The notes beneath the pieces are model-generated. The model was not told the DNA's origin and did not search any database. It worked only from the letters and a program-made list of their open reading frames with translations. From positions 1,922,001-1,986,000 of the forward strand of contig NZ_CP124620.1 in NCBI RefSeq assembly GCF_030128875.1: 64,000 nucleotides of DNA, written 5' to 3'. Position 1 is the first letter of the stretch. Each line of letters starts with the position of its first letter. This document shows, piece by piece, positions 51,721 through 62,185 of this stretch. The stretch is from Stenotrophomonas sp. BIO128-Bstrain. GTDB lineage: Bacteria; Pseudomonadota; Gammaproteobacteria; Xanthomonadales; Xanthomonadaceae. Position numbers and translations under genes: made by a program.

Positions 51721-53025
51721 ATGAGCCTCCAAGTACCGCGCAAGGCCTGGTTCGGGCAACCGCCAGGCCTGACCATCCTGTTCCTCACCGAGATGTGGGA
51801 GAAATTCTCCTACTACGGCATGCGGGCCCTGCTGGTCTATTACATGACCAAGCAGCTGCTGTTTTCGCAGGAACAGGCCTCACTGGTCTATGGCCTGTAC
51901 ACCGCGCTGGCCTACCTCAGCCCGGTGTTCGGCGGCATGCTCGCCGATCGCTGGCTGGGCAAACGGCGCGCGGTGATCCTGGGCGGGGCGATCATGGCGT
52001 TCGGCCATTTCCTGATGGCCTTCGATGCACTGCTGTATCCAGCGCTGCTGGCGATCATCCTGGGCAACGGGCTGTTCCTGCCCACCCTGCCCGGCCAGGT
52101 CGGCGATCTGTACGCGCGCGATGACCCGCGCCGTGGCTCGGCGTTCAACGTGTACTACGTGGGCATCAACCTCGGCGCGTTCCTGGCGCCGCTGGTCTGC
52201 GGCACGCTGGGCGAGGTGTATGGCTGGCACGTGGGCTTCTCCGCCGCCGGCATCGGCATGCTGCTCGGCCTGGTGATCTACATCACCGGCCGCCGCCACC
52301 TGCCACCGGACCCGCCGCGCAGCGAGCGCGCCACGCTGCCGTTCTCGGCGCTGTGGCAGCCGGCCTACCGGCCCTTGCTGCAGCTGATGACGATGATCGC
52401 CGGGTTGATCGTGATCTTCCGCCTGGCCTACGAGCAGATCGGCAACACGATCGCGATCTGGCTCGACACCGGGGTGGACCGCGTGCTCACCGCAGACTTC
52501 ACCCTGCCGATGACCTGGTTCTTCTCGCTCAACCCGCTGCTGGTGTTCCTGATCACGCCACTGCTGGTACGGCGCTGGACGCGCCAGGCACGCGATGGCC
52601 GCGAGCCGGCCGCACTGACCAAGATGGCCATCGGTGCCGCGGTGGTCGGGCTGTCGTTCGCGCTGGTGGCGGTGCTCGGCGGTGAACCGTCGGCCAAGGT
52701 CGGCTGGCTGTGGGCCGCGCTGTTCTTCGCGATCTTCACCTTCGGCGAGCTCTTCATCCTGCCGGTGGGGCTGGGCCTGTTCGCCCGCCTGGCGCCGGTG
52801 GGCTTCGGTGCCACCATCATCGCGTTCTGGTTCCTGGCCTCGTTTGGCGGCAACCTGCTGGCCGGCGCGGTCGGCACGCTGTGGTCGACGCTTTCCAGCA
52901 CGGTGTTTTTCGCGCTGATGGCGGGCACCTGCATGTTCGTTGCGGTCCTGCTGCTGCGCCTGGAGCGTCGAGCACGGCCACTGCTGGCCAGCACCGCAGC
53001 CCCCACCCAATCCCCTGCGGACTGA
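51721..53025 (+). CDS. POT-family proton-dependent oligopeptide transporter
   Basis: A 434-residue MFS protein with about 12 hydrophobic segments and the POT/PTR2 signatures: TEMWEKFSYYGMRALLVYYM in the first helix (ExxER-like ExxEK) and GGMLADRWLGKRRAVILGG, then FNVYYVGINLGAFLAPLVCG. POT carriers import di- and tripeptides with protons across the inner membrane. It lies 20 bases after the second serine hydrolase gene in the same operon. The charged ExxEKFSYYG (instead of ExxERFSYYG) is a minor variation. It should import the products of periplasmic hydrolysis. Confidence 0.9.
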   Translation: MSLQVPRKAWFGQPPGLTILFLTEMWEKFSYYGMRALLVYYMTKQLLFSQEQASLVYGLYTALAYLSPVFGGMLADRWLGKRRAVILGGAIMAFGHFLMAFDALLYPALLAIILGNGLFLPTLPGQVGDLYARDDPRRGSAFNVYYVGINLGAFLAPLVCGTLGEVYGWHVGFSAAGIGMLLGLVIYITGRRHLPPDPPRSERATLPFSALWQPAYRPLLQLMTMIAGLIVIFRLAYEQIGNTIAIWLDTGVDRVLTADFTLPMTWFFSLNPLLVFLITPLLVRRWTRQARDGREPAALTKMAIGAAVVGLSFALVAVLGGEPSAKVGWLWAALFFAIFTFGELFILPVGLGLFARLAPVGFGATIIAFWFLASFGGNLLAGAVGTLWSTLSSTVFFALMAGTCMFVAVLLLRLERRARPLLASTAAPTQSPAD

Positions 53026-53026
53026 C

Positions 53027-53049
53027 GCCACGCGGCTGTATCAGCCGTG
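53027..53049. repeat. Hairpin after the POT transporter gene
   Basis: CCACGCGGCTG, loop TAT, CAGCCGTGG: a 9-bp stem with a two-base bulge directly after the transporter stop and 56 bases before the TonB receptor start. No T run follows, so full termination is unlikely. It may stabilise the upstream mRNA and lower expression of the receptor. Confidence 0.45.
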
Positions 53050-53104
53050 GCTGGCGACCGTGTTTTCTGCCTGACCCCGTCCCTGATTCCGGAGAGACCG
53101 CCAC

Positions 53105-55312
53105 ATGCGCAAGCCGATCAACCGCTCGATCCTCGCCTCCACCGTCACCCTGTGCTGCATGGGCCTTGCCACCACGGCGATGGCCCAGGATGCGGACGCC
53201 GATGGCAGCCGCAGCACGCCCGATGTCGTCGAACTGGATCGCGTGGTGGCCACCGCGCAGAAGCGCAGCGAGAACGTCATGGAGGTGGCGGCCGGCGTCA
53301 GCGTGATCAGTGAAGAACGCTTGGAAGCGTTCGGTGCGACCCGCTTGAACGACTTCGCCGCCTACGTGCCCGGCTTCCAGGTCGACAGTGGCGGCGCGCC
53401 GGGCCAGACCACGATGGCGCTGCGCGGTGTCGCGCCGCTCGGCGGCGGCTCGATCATCGGGACCTACATCGATGACACCCCGATCGGCCCCAGCAGCAAC
53501 AAGCAGCGCGCGACCACCTACGCGCTGGATCTGCTGCCGTATGACATCCAGAGCGTGGAAGTGCTGCGCGGCCCGCAGGGCACGCTGTATGGCGCCAGCT
53601 CGATGGGTGGCCTGTTCAAGTACATCACCAAGGCCGCCGATCCGGATGGCTTCGAGTTCCGCGCCGGCATGGACGTCAACGCCACCAAGGAAGCGGGCGA
53701 CGTGGGCACCGGCGTGCGCACCTCGTTCAACGTGCCGCTGATCGAAGGCAAGCTGGGGCTGCGTGCCAGCCTGTCGCGCCAGGGCACGCCCGGCTATGTG
53801 GACCAGCCCGACCTCACCGGCGACGACGCCAAGGACAGCAACGGCTACTACCAGCTGGCCTCCCGCCTGGCGCTGACCTGGCGCATCAGCGACACCGCCA
53901 ACCTGCGCGTGCAGGCGTTGTCGCAGATCGTGGATGCCGACAACTCCAGCGCGGTGGGCCTGACCTATCCCACGCTGGAACCGATCCGCGGCCCGCTCGA
54001 AGGTATCCTGCAGCGCGCGACCCCGTACCGGATGGAGACCGACTACTACTCGGCGATCCTGGATTGGGACCTGGGCAACGTTGATTTCGTCTCCGCGACC
54101 AGCTTCTCCGAAACCCGCATGGATGAGGTGCAGGACTCCACGCTGGTCTATGGCGTGGCATGGCCGCTGCTGACCCCGTACCCGGCCGGCCAGGCGCAGT
54201 TCGATGTGTTCCTTGGCACCCGCAAATGGACCCAGGAATTCCGCCTCAGCTCCAAGGAGAGTGAGCGCTTTGAATGGTTGCTGGGCACTTTCTTCACCGG
54301 CGAGAAGAACGCCAACCGCCAGCAGGTGAGCGCCTACGATGCCAACGGCATCCCGCTGCCGTTCAATCCCGGCACCGCCAGCCTGCCCGGCACCTATGAC
54401 GAGCAGGCGATCTTCGCCGACGTCACCTACAAGTTCAGCCCGCGCTTCGATGTCTCCGCCGGTGTGCGGCATGCGCGCAACCAGCAGGATTTCGAGCAGC
54501 ACAGCACCGGCCTGCTGTACGGCCCGCGGCCGATCGATCTGGCCGACTCCGCCGATGACAGCGTGACCACGTGGAAGCTGGCCTCGCGCTGGCACCTCAA
54601 CGACAGCGCGATGATCTACGCGCGCTACGCCACCGGCTACCGCCCGGGCGGACCGAACGTATCGACCTCCGGCGTGGTGCCGATGACCAAGGCCGACACC
54701 CTGGACAACCTGGAGCTCGGCTTCAAATCGCACTTCTGGGACCGCCGCGCGATGATCGACCTGGCGCTGTTCCGGATCGACTGGGACGACATCCAGGTGC
54801 GCGTCTCCGAGAACGGCCTGAGCTGGATGGGCAACGCCGGCAGCGCGCGCAGCCAGGGTGCGGAACTGAGCCTGATGATGCGGCCGGCCGAGCGCCTCAC
54901 ACTCGGCCTCAATGCGGCCTACATCGATTCGACGATCGGCGACGTACCGCCCTCCAGCGGCCTGGTCTCGGGCAGCCGCATGCCGATGACGCCGCGGCTG
55001 AGCTGGTCGGGCACGATCGACTACGACGTCGATGTGAGCGACCAGTGGCGGGGCCGGGTCGGTGCCGGCTATCGGGTTACCGGCGAGCGCGTGGCCGGGG
55101 CGTACGACATCGACAGCTACAACGCGCTGGACCTGCATGCCGAGCTGACCAACATGACGTGGACGGTCCGCCTGTATGCGCGCAACGCCACCGACGAGCG
55201 CGCGTACGTCTCCACCGGCTCGGTGCGCGACGCGCTCAACCGCTATGTCGCGGTGACCGGCGTACCGCTGCAGCCGCGCACGATCGGCATGTCCATCGAC
55301 TATCGCTACTGA
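53105..55312 (+). CDS. TonB-dependent outer-membrane receptor
   Basis: A 735-residue receptor: signal peptide (cleavage after AMAQ near 28), a possible TonB box in DVVELDRVVATAQK, plug domain with NDFAAYVPGFQVDSGG and IQSVEVLRGPQGTLYGASSMGG, then a beta-barrel ending in FGMS-like RTIGMSIDYRY with the terminal aromatic residue. Ferric ligand receptors share this plan, but placement after a peptide transporter and D-Glu enzymes suggests uptake of a peptide or glycopeptide. It ends the first operon. Confidence 0.88.
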   Translation: MRKPINRSILASTVTLCCMGLATTAMAQDADADGSRSTPDVVELDRVVATAQKRSENVMEVAAGVSVISEERLEAFGATRLNDFAAYVPGFQVDSGGAPGQTTMALRGVAPLGGGSIIGTYIDDTPIGPSSNKQRATTYALDLLPYDIQSVEVLRGPQGTLYGASSMGGLFKYITKAADPDGFEFRAGMDVNATKEAGDVGTGVRTSFNVPLIEGKLGLRASLSRQGTPGYVDQPDLTGDDAKDSNGYYQLASRLALTWRISDTANLRVQALSQIVDADNSSAVGLTYPTLEPIRGPLEGILQRATPYRMETDYYSAILDWDLGNVDFVSATSFSETRMDEVQDSTLVYGVAWPLLTPYPAGQAQFDVFLGTRKWTQEFRLSSKESERFEWLLGTFFTGEKNANRQQVSAYDANGIPLPFNPGTASLPGTYDEQAIFADVTYKFSPRFDVSAGVRHARNQQDFEQHSTGLLYGPRPIDLADSADDSVTTWKLASRWHLNDSAMIYARYATGYRPGGPNVSTSGVVPMTKADTLDNLELGFKSHFWDRRAMIDLALFRIDWDDIQVRVSENGLSWMGNAGSARSQGAELSLMMRPAERLTLGLNAAYIDSTIGDVPPSSGLVSGSRMPMTPRLSWSGTIDYDVDVSDQWRGRVGAGYRVTGERVAGAYDIDSYNALDLHAELTNMTWTVRLYARNATDERAYVSTGSVRDALNRYVAVTGVPLQPRTIGMSIDYRY

Positions 55313-55381
55313 GTCCAGCCACCTGCCATGGCGGCGCCCCGAGCTGCCGCCGGACCACCCGTCGGAAGAGAAATGGAATAA

Positions 55382-55420
55382 TCCTAATTAGGTTGCATAT
55401 TCTCTGATTAGGACTTATAC
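55382..55420 (+). promoter_or_regulatory. dgcN promoter with two operators 20 bp apart (sites 3 and 4)
   Basis: Site 3 is TCCTAATTAGGT (55382-55393) and site 4 CTCTGATTAGGA (55402-55413). Site 4 lies between TTGCAT (55393-55398) and TTATAC (55415-55420), in the same position as site 2 in the other operon promoter: -35, ATT, operator, -10. Centre spacing of 20 bp puts both sites on the same DNA face. The ATG of dgcN follows about 80 bases downstream. Confidence 0.7.
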
Positions 55421-55502
55421 AGATCCAACCAGGTCAAACAACAGCGAGCCCCTCGTGAATGCTTCCCCTGCTCTCTTCTCTCCCCCGACCACTGGATCCG
55501 CC

Positions 55503-56546
55503 ATGAGCTCGACGCCCACTGCCGCCGTGCAGGCCCTTGCCGCCCTCCCCCAGCCGTACCTGCTGTTCCTGGGCGACACCACCGAAGCCGGCTTCGCCAA
55601 GACCGCGATCGGCCTGCACGACTGGGCCCCGGAAGTGTGCGTGGCCGAGTGGAGCCTGCCGGGCTGCCCGATCAGCACCGGCCTGCCGAGCATGACGCCG
55701 GCACAGGCGCGCGCGGCCGGTGCACGTGCGATGGTGATCGGCGTGGCCAACGGCGGTGGCGTGATTCCGCCGCAGTGGCTGCCGGCCCTGGTCGATGCGT
55801 TGGAAAACGGTCTGGACCTGGTCAGCGGCATGCACCAGAAGCTGGGTGACATTCCGGAACTGGCGGCCGCAGCCGAACGCCACGGGCGCGAACTGATCAA
55901 CGTGCGCGTGCCGCCGCGTGGCATTCCGGTCGGCAACGGCCGCAAGCGCACCGGCAAGCGCGTGCTGACCGTCGGCACCGACTGCGCGCTGGGCAAGAAG
56001 TACACCGCCCTGGCACTGGCGCGTGGCCTGCGTGGCCTCGGCGTGGATGCCGACTTCCGCGCCAGCGGCCAGACCGGCATCCTGATCGCCGGCAGCGGCA
56101 TTCCGATGGACGCGGTGGTGGCCGACTTCTCCGCCGGCGCCGCCGAACTGCTCAGCCCGAACGCGGCCGACGATCACTGGGATGTCATCGAAGGCCAGGG
56201 CTCGCTGTTCCATCCTGCCTACGCCGGTGTCAGCCTCGGCCTGCTGCACGGCAGCCAGCCCGATGTGTTCGTGGTCTGCCACCAGCCGGGGCGCAAGCAC
56301 GTGCTCGGCTATCCGGACTACCCGCTGCCCTCCATCGAGGAAGTGATCGCGCTGACCGTGCAACTGGGGCGCCGGACCAATCCGGATATCCGCTGCGTCG
56401 GCGTCAGTCTCAATACCCATGGCATGACCGACGCCGCGGCAGCGGCCGCCTGCGCCGAAGTCAGCGCGCGTCTTGGTCTGCCGGTGGCCGATCCGATGCG
56501 GCAAGATGGGGAATTCAACCGCCTGCTGGAGGCCTGCATCGCATGA
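55503..56546 (+). CDS. dgcN: DUF1611-family D-glutamate N-acetyltransferase (DgcN type)
   Basis: A 347-residue DUF1611 protein. The N-terminal Rossmann-like domain begins QPYLLFLGDTTEAGFAKTA; the C-terminal P-loop domain carries VGTDCALGKKYTALALA and ADFRASGQTGILIAG. In the DgcN-DgcA pathway described for D-Glu catabolism in marine bacteria, DgcN acetylates D-Glu before racemisation by DgcA. Both genes occur here under the same type of promoter. I prefer the ATG at 55503 to the GTG at 55455, because conserved sequence starts later and GGATCC lies upstream. The stop overlaps the beta-lactamase-like gene (ATGA). Confidence 0.85.
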   Translation: MSSTPTAAVQALAALPQPYLLFLGDTTEAGFAKTAIGLHDWAPEVCVAEWSLPGCPISTGLPSMTPAQARAAGARAMVIGVANGGGVIPPQWLPALVDALENGLDLVSGMHQKLGDIPELAAAAERHGRELINVRVPPRGIPVGNGRKRTGKRVLTVGTDCALGKKYTALALARGLRGLGVDADFRASGQTGILIAGSGIPMDAVVADFSAGAAELLSPNAADDHWDVIEGQGSLFHPAYAGVSLGLLHGSQPDVFVVCHQPGRKHVLGYPDYPLPSIEEVIALTVQLGRRTNPDIRCVGVSLNTHGMTDAAAAAACAEVSARLGLPVADPMRQDGEFNRLLEACIA

Positions 56547-57547
56547 AGATGACATCCCGTACCTTGAGCCTGTGCGTGGCGGCGTTGCTGGGCCTGAGCC
56601 CGCTCGCCGCGTTCAGCGCCGGCAAGACCAGCCCGGTGGAAACCGAGGTCGCGCGGCTGGCCACCCTGATCGACGGCAAGGTCGGTGTCTCGGCGTGGCG
56701 ACTGGATGGCAAGGGCGAGCAGGTCCATCTGAATCCCGATGAAGGGTTCCCGATGGCCAGCACGTTCAAAGTGGCGGTCGCGGCGGTGATCCTGACCAAG
56801 GTGGATGCCGGCGAACTGGCGTTGACCACGATGGTGCCGGTGCCGAAATCGTTCTATGTCGATTCGGAAGTCATCGCGGACCGCTTCATCCATGACGGTG
56901 TGAGCCTGTCGGTGCACAACCTGCTGGAGGTCATGCTGACCCAGAGCGACAACACCGCCACCGACGTGCTGGTGGCGCAGGCCGGCGGACCGGCCGCGGT
57001 CACCGCCTGGCTGCGCGCGCAGGGCATCGAAGGCCAGCGCCTGGATCGCAACACCCGGCAGCTGCTGAGCGATATCTTCGGCCTCGGCGATGAGCCGTTG
57101 ACCAAGGAACGCGTCGCCGAACTGACCCTCGATCCGGAGGTGGTCAAGCGCACGAAAGCCGGCAATGAAGCCTTCGACAAGGACCCGCGCGACACCTCCA
57201 CCCCGCGCGCGATGTCGACCCTGTTGACCAGACTGTTCACCGGCAAGGCGCTGAGCCCGGCCAGCACCGAGGTGCTGGTGCAGATCATGGAACGTTGCCG
57301 GACCTGCAGCGCGCGCCTGCGTGGCAGCCTGCCGCCGGGCACCAAGGTGGCCGACAAGAGCGGTACCGTGGCCGGCACCGTCAATGATGTCGGCGTGGTC
57401 ACCCTGCCCGATGGCAGCCAGTTCGCGATCTCCGTGTTCGTCAAAGCCAGCAATGCCCCACGCAGCGAACGTGAGCGTGTGATCGCCGAGATCGCCCGCA
57501 CCGTGCGCGACTTCTACCTGCTGCAGCCGACGGCCGCGCGCAAGTGA
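56543..57547 (+). CDS. Class A beta-lactamase-fold serine hydrolase lacking Glu166
   Basis: A 334-residue exported protein (signal peptide to about residue 26). It has STFK at 73-76, SDN at 135-137 and KSG at 272-274, the class A nucleophile, SDN and KTG positions. At the omega loop the usual RLDRxExxLN reads RLDRNTRQLL (166-175): the deacylating Glu166 is Thr171 and Asn170 is Leu175. About 38 extra residues follow before DPRDTSTPRAM. Without the general base it should not turn over penicillins well and may be a DD-peptidase or amidase-like enzyme. It is coupled to dgcN and to the transporter gene, so a role in D-peptide use is likelier than resistance. Confidence 0.82.
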   Translation: MKMTSRTLSLCVAALLGLSPLAAFSAGKTSPVETEVARLATLIDGKVGVSAWRLDGKGEQVHLNPDEGFPMASTFKVAVAAVILTKVDAGELALTTMVPVPKSFYVDSEVIADRFIHDGVSLSVHNLLEVMLTQSDNTATDVLVAQAGGPAAVTAWLRAQGIEGQRLDRNTRQLLSDIFGLGDEPLTKERVAELTLDPEVVKRTKAGNEAFDKDPRDTSTPRAMSTLLTRLFTGKALSPASTEVLVQIMERCRTCSARLRGSLPPGTKVADKSGTVAGTVNDVGVVTLPDGSQFAISVFVKASNAPRSERERVIAEIARTVRDFYLLQPTAARK

Positions 57548-58740
57548 CCGCCGCCGCCAGCCGGTTCCAGCGGTATCTGTTGCCCGGCCTGGCGTTCAAG
57601 TCCGCCGTGATCGGCGGCGGATACGCCACCGGCCGTGAGCTGGCGGAGTTTTTCCTGCCATCGGGCCCCTGGGGCGGCCTGGCCGCGATGGTGTTGTCGA
57701 TGCTGATCTGGAGCGTGATCTGCATCCTGACGTTCCTGTTGGCCCGGGCGATCCGGGCCAACGATTACCGCACCTTCTTCCGGCATCTGCTGGGCCGTGG
57801 CTGGTGGACCTTCGAAGTGGCCTACCTGGCGCTGATCGTGGTGGTGCTGGCGGTGTTCGGCGCGGCCGCCGGCGAACTCGCCGCGACCATGTTCGGTTGG
57901 CCACGGATCGTCGGCACGCTGGTGCTGGTGGCGATCATCACCGGCGTAGTGCAGGCCGGGACCAACGCCGTCGAACGCATGTTCAAGCTGATGTCGGCCT
58001 TCATGTACCTGGTCTACGCCATTGCCGCGTGCCTGATCCTCTATCGCTTCGGCGGCGGCGCGATGGCGCAGCTGTCCAACACCCATGAGCTCGGCCAGGA
58101 CTGGGTGCTCAACGGCGTGACCTACGCCGGCTACAACATGTTCGCGGCGGTCTCGATCCTGCTGGTGGTGCGCCACCTGCTGTGCCGGCGCGATGCGGTG
58201 ATCGCCGGCGCCCTGGCCGGCCCGTTGGCGATCCTGCCGGCGATCGTGTTCTACATCTGCATGATCGCGTTCCTGCCGGACATCGCCGACGCCCCCCTGC
58301 CCTCGGACCTGATGCTCGGCCAGCTGGGCCTGCCGTGGTTCCAGTGGCTGTTCCGGCTGATGATCATGGTCGCGCTGGTCGAAACCGGGGTCACGCTGAT
58401 GGCCTCGGTGGACGGCCGCATCAGCGTCAACTGGAAGGAACGCACCGGCGCCGCCCCGGGCCGCGGCATGCGGGTGGCGATCATTGCCGCCATCCTGCTG
58501 ATGGCCGTGTTCCTGGCCGATGGCATCGGACTGGTCGCGCTGATCGCGAAGGGCTACCGTCTGCTGGCGTATGCGATCCTGGCCACCTACGTGGTGCCGC
58601 TGCTGGCGTACTCGGCGTGGCAGATCTGGACGCGCCGTGGGCAGGCCTTCACCGCGCCCGTCGGTGAGCTGCCCGATCCGCGGCCTGCGCTGGTCGATGC
58701 GCTCGGCGCTCACCCGCCACAGGCAAAGACCAGGAACTGA
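57544..58740 (+). CDS. YkvI-type multipass membrane transporter
   Basis: A 398-residue protein with ten to eleven hydrophobic segments, starting at a GTG that overlaps the previous stop (GTGA). The N-terminal GLAFKSAVIGGGYATGRELAEFF matches the YkvI family of APC-like transporters of unknown substrate, in which a broken first helix with GGGYATG would line the binding site. As the third gene of the dgcN operon it may carry D-Glu, its N-acetyl form, or a related amino acid. Its last 31 bases overlap the 3' end of the convergent LysR gene. Confidence 0.83.
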   Translation: MTAAASRFQRYLLPGLAFKSAVIGGGYATGRELAEFFLPSGPWGGLAAMVLSMLIWSVICILTFLLARAIRANDYRTFFRHLLGRGWWTFEVAYLALIVVVLAVFGAAAGELAATMFGWPRIVGTLVLVAIITGVVQAGTNAVERMFKLMSAFMYLVYAIAACLILYRFGGGAMAQLSNTHELGQDWVLNGVTYAGYNMFAAVSILLVVRHLLCRRDAVIAGALAGPLAILPAIVFYICMIAFLPDIADAPLPSDLMLGQLGLPWFQWLFRLMIMVALVETGVTLMASVDGRISVNWKERTGAAPGRGMRVAIIAAILLMAVFLADGIGLVALIAKGYRLLAYAILATYVVPLLAYSAWQIWTRRGQAFTAPVGELPDPRPALVDALGAHPPQAKTRN

Positions 58741-59621
58741 TGCAGTGCGCGTGCCGGCGCGGACAGGTCTTCGTCCGGGCGCCAGACCAGGCCGACTTCC
58801 ATCGGCGGCACCGCATCGGTGAGGGTGCGCACGTCGATCCGGCGCCCCTCCAGCGACCACGGGCGGTAGACCATGTCCGACAGGATGCTGACCCCGAAGC
58901 CGTAGGCGACCATGCCGCGCAGCGCCTCCAGCGACGAGGTGCGGAACACCACGTTGGGTTCGCGCCCGACCGAGCGCCAGTAGCGCATCGCCGACTCCTG
59001 CCCTTCGTCCACCATCAGCATGATGTATGGATACGGCTCGACGTCGGCCGGGCTGATCACCGGCAGCTGCAACAGCGGGTGCGACTCGGACAGCCACAGC
59101 TGGCGGCGCGAGCGGATCAGTACCTGGCGCCGCAGCACATACGGCTCGGCCATGTTGGAAATGATGCACAGCCCGAAATCCAGGTCACCGCTGCCGACGC
59201 CCTGCTCGATCGCAGCACGGTCCATATCCACCAGATCCACCTCCACCTGCGGATAGGAGCGCTTGAAGCGCGCCAGCAGGCTCGGCAGGAAGTAACCCAG
59301 CACGGTGTAGGACGCGCCGATCCGGACCCGGCCCGGCAGGGTGTTGGCCAGGAACATCGGCTCGCTGAGGGCGTCCTGCAGCGTGTCCAGGATGTGCCGC
59401 ACATGCTGGTGGAACCGATGGCCCTCGGCGGTCAGCCCGACCCCGTGCGGCATGCGGTCGAACAGTTTCAGCCCCAGCGAGGTTTCCAGCTGGGCGACCG
59501 CCGTGGTGATCACCGACTGGGAGACGTGCAGCTTGCGTGCGGCCTGTGAAAACTGCCCCAACTCGGCAGCTTCGGCAAAGTACCGCAGCTGGCGCAGGGT
59601 CATGTTGGCTGGGATTTGCAT
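58710..59621 (-). CDS. LysR-family transcriptional regulator
   Basis: A 303-residue LTTR. The winged HTH spans residues 7-62 (TLRQLRYFAEAAELGQFSQAARKLHVSQSVIT, quoted as TLRQLRYFAEAAELGQFSQ and VSQSVITTAVAQLE), and a periplasmic-binding-type effector domain starts near 92 (GRVRIGASYTVLGYFLPSLLARF). I start at the ATG at 59621, preceded by GGGAG; longer starts lack a site. It faces the bkd operon divergently and overlaps ykvI at the end. It could activate bkd, the dgc operons, or a gene elsewhere; no T-N11-A site pair was assigned. Confidence 0.88.
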   Translation of the reverse strand: MQIPANMTLRQLRYFAEAAELGQFSQAARKLHVSQSVITTAVAQLETSLGLKLFDRMPHGVGLTAEGHRFHQHVRHILDTLQDALSEPMFLANTLPGRVRIGASYTVLGYFLPSLLARFKRSYPQVEVDLVDMDRAAIEQGVGSGDLDFGLCIISNMAEPYVLRRQVLIRSRRQLWLSESHPLLQLPVISPADVEPYPYIMLMVDEGQESAMRYWRSVGREPNVVFRTSSLEALRGMVAYGFGVSILSDMVYRPWSLEGRRIDVRTLTDAVPPMEVGLVWRPDEDLSAPARALHQFLVFACGG

Positions 59622-61134
<1,513 letters not shown>

Positions 61135-61138
61135 ACAC

Positions 61139-62182
61139 ATGAGCGGGATTGAACAGAACAACACCGGCGGTACGCCGATGACCATGATCCAGGCGCTGCG
61201 CTCGGCGATGGACGTGATGCTGGAACGCGACGACAACGTGGTGATCTTCGGCCAGGACGTGGGCTACTTCGGCGGCGTGTTCCGCTGCACCGACGGCCTG
61301 CAGACCAAGTACGGCAAGCAGCGCGTGTTCGATGCGCCGATTTCCGAGAACGGCATCGCCGGCGCGGCGATCGGCATGGCCGCCTACGGCCTGCGCCCGG
61401 TCGCTGAAATCCAGTTCGCCGATTACATCTACCCGGCCTACGACCAGATCGTCTCCGAAGCGGCGCGCATGCGCTATCGCTCCGGCGGCAGCTTCACCTC
61501 CTCGCTGGTGTTCCGCACCCCGTGCGGTGGTGGCATCTACGGCGGCCAGACCCACAGCCAGAGCCCGGAGGCGATCTTCGCCCATGCCACCGGCCTGCGC
61601 ACCGTGATGCCCTCCAACCCGTACGACGCCAAGGGCCTGCTGATCGCCTCGATCGAGAACGACGATCCGGTGATCTTCCTGGAGCCCAAGCGCCTGTACA
61701 ACGGCCCGTTCGACGGTCACCACGACCGCCCGGTCACCGCGTGGTCCAAGTACCCGGACAACCTGGTGCCGGAGGGTTACTACAACGTGCCGCTGGACAA
61801 GGCCGCCATCGCCCGCGAAGGCAAGGCACTGACGATCATCACCTACGGCACCACCGTGTGGGTGGCCAAGGCCGCCGCAGAAGATGCCGGGATCGATGCC
61901 GAAGTGATCGACCTGCGCAGCCTGTGGCCGCTCGACCTGGACGCCATCGTCAATTCGGTCAAGAAGACCGGCCGCTGCATCGTGCTGCACGAAGCCACCC
62001 GCACCTGCGGCTTCGGCGCCGAACTGGTCGCGCTGGTGCAGGAGCACTGCTTCTACCACCTGCAGGCCCCGGTGGAACGCGTTACCGGCTGGGACACCCC
62101 GTATCCGCACGCGCAGGAATGGGACTACTTCCCGGGTCCGTCCCGGGTCATCGATGCAATGCAGCGCGTGCTGGAGGACTGA
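61139..62182 (+). CDS. bkdA2: Branched-chain 2-oxoacid dehydrogenase E1 beta subunit
   Basis: A 347-residue subunit with the pyrimidine-binding transketolase domain (MIQALRSAMDVMLERDDNVVIFGQDVG, quoted as MIQALRSAMDVML and VVIFGQDVGYFGGVFRC), the conserved SENGIAGAAIGMAAYGLRP and the C-terminal transketolase domain (LTIITYGTTVWVA, DLRSLWPLD). It forms the alpha2beta2 E1 with the upstream product. The ATG lies four bases after the E1 alpha stop. Reading frames upstream of it lie inside the E1 alpha gene. Confidence 0.94.
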   Translation: MSGIEQNNTGGTPMTMIQALRSAMDVMLERDDNVVIFGQDVGYFGGVFRCTDGLQTKYGKQRVFDAPISENGIAGAAIGMAAYGLRPVAEIQFADYIYPAYDQIVSEAARMRYRSGGSFTSSLVFRTPCGGGIYGGQTHSQSPEAIFAHATGLRTVMPSNPYDAKGLLIASIENDDPVIFLEPKRLYNGPFDGHHDRPVTAWSKYPDNLVPEGYYNVPLDKAAIAREGKALTIITYGTTVWVAKAAAEDAGIDAEVIDLRSLWPLDLDAIVNSVKKTGRCIVLHEATRTCGFGAELVALVQEHCFYHLQAPVERVTGWDTPYPHAQEWDYFPGPSRVIDAMQRVLED

Positions 62183-62185
62183 ACC

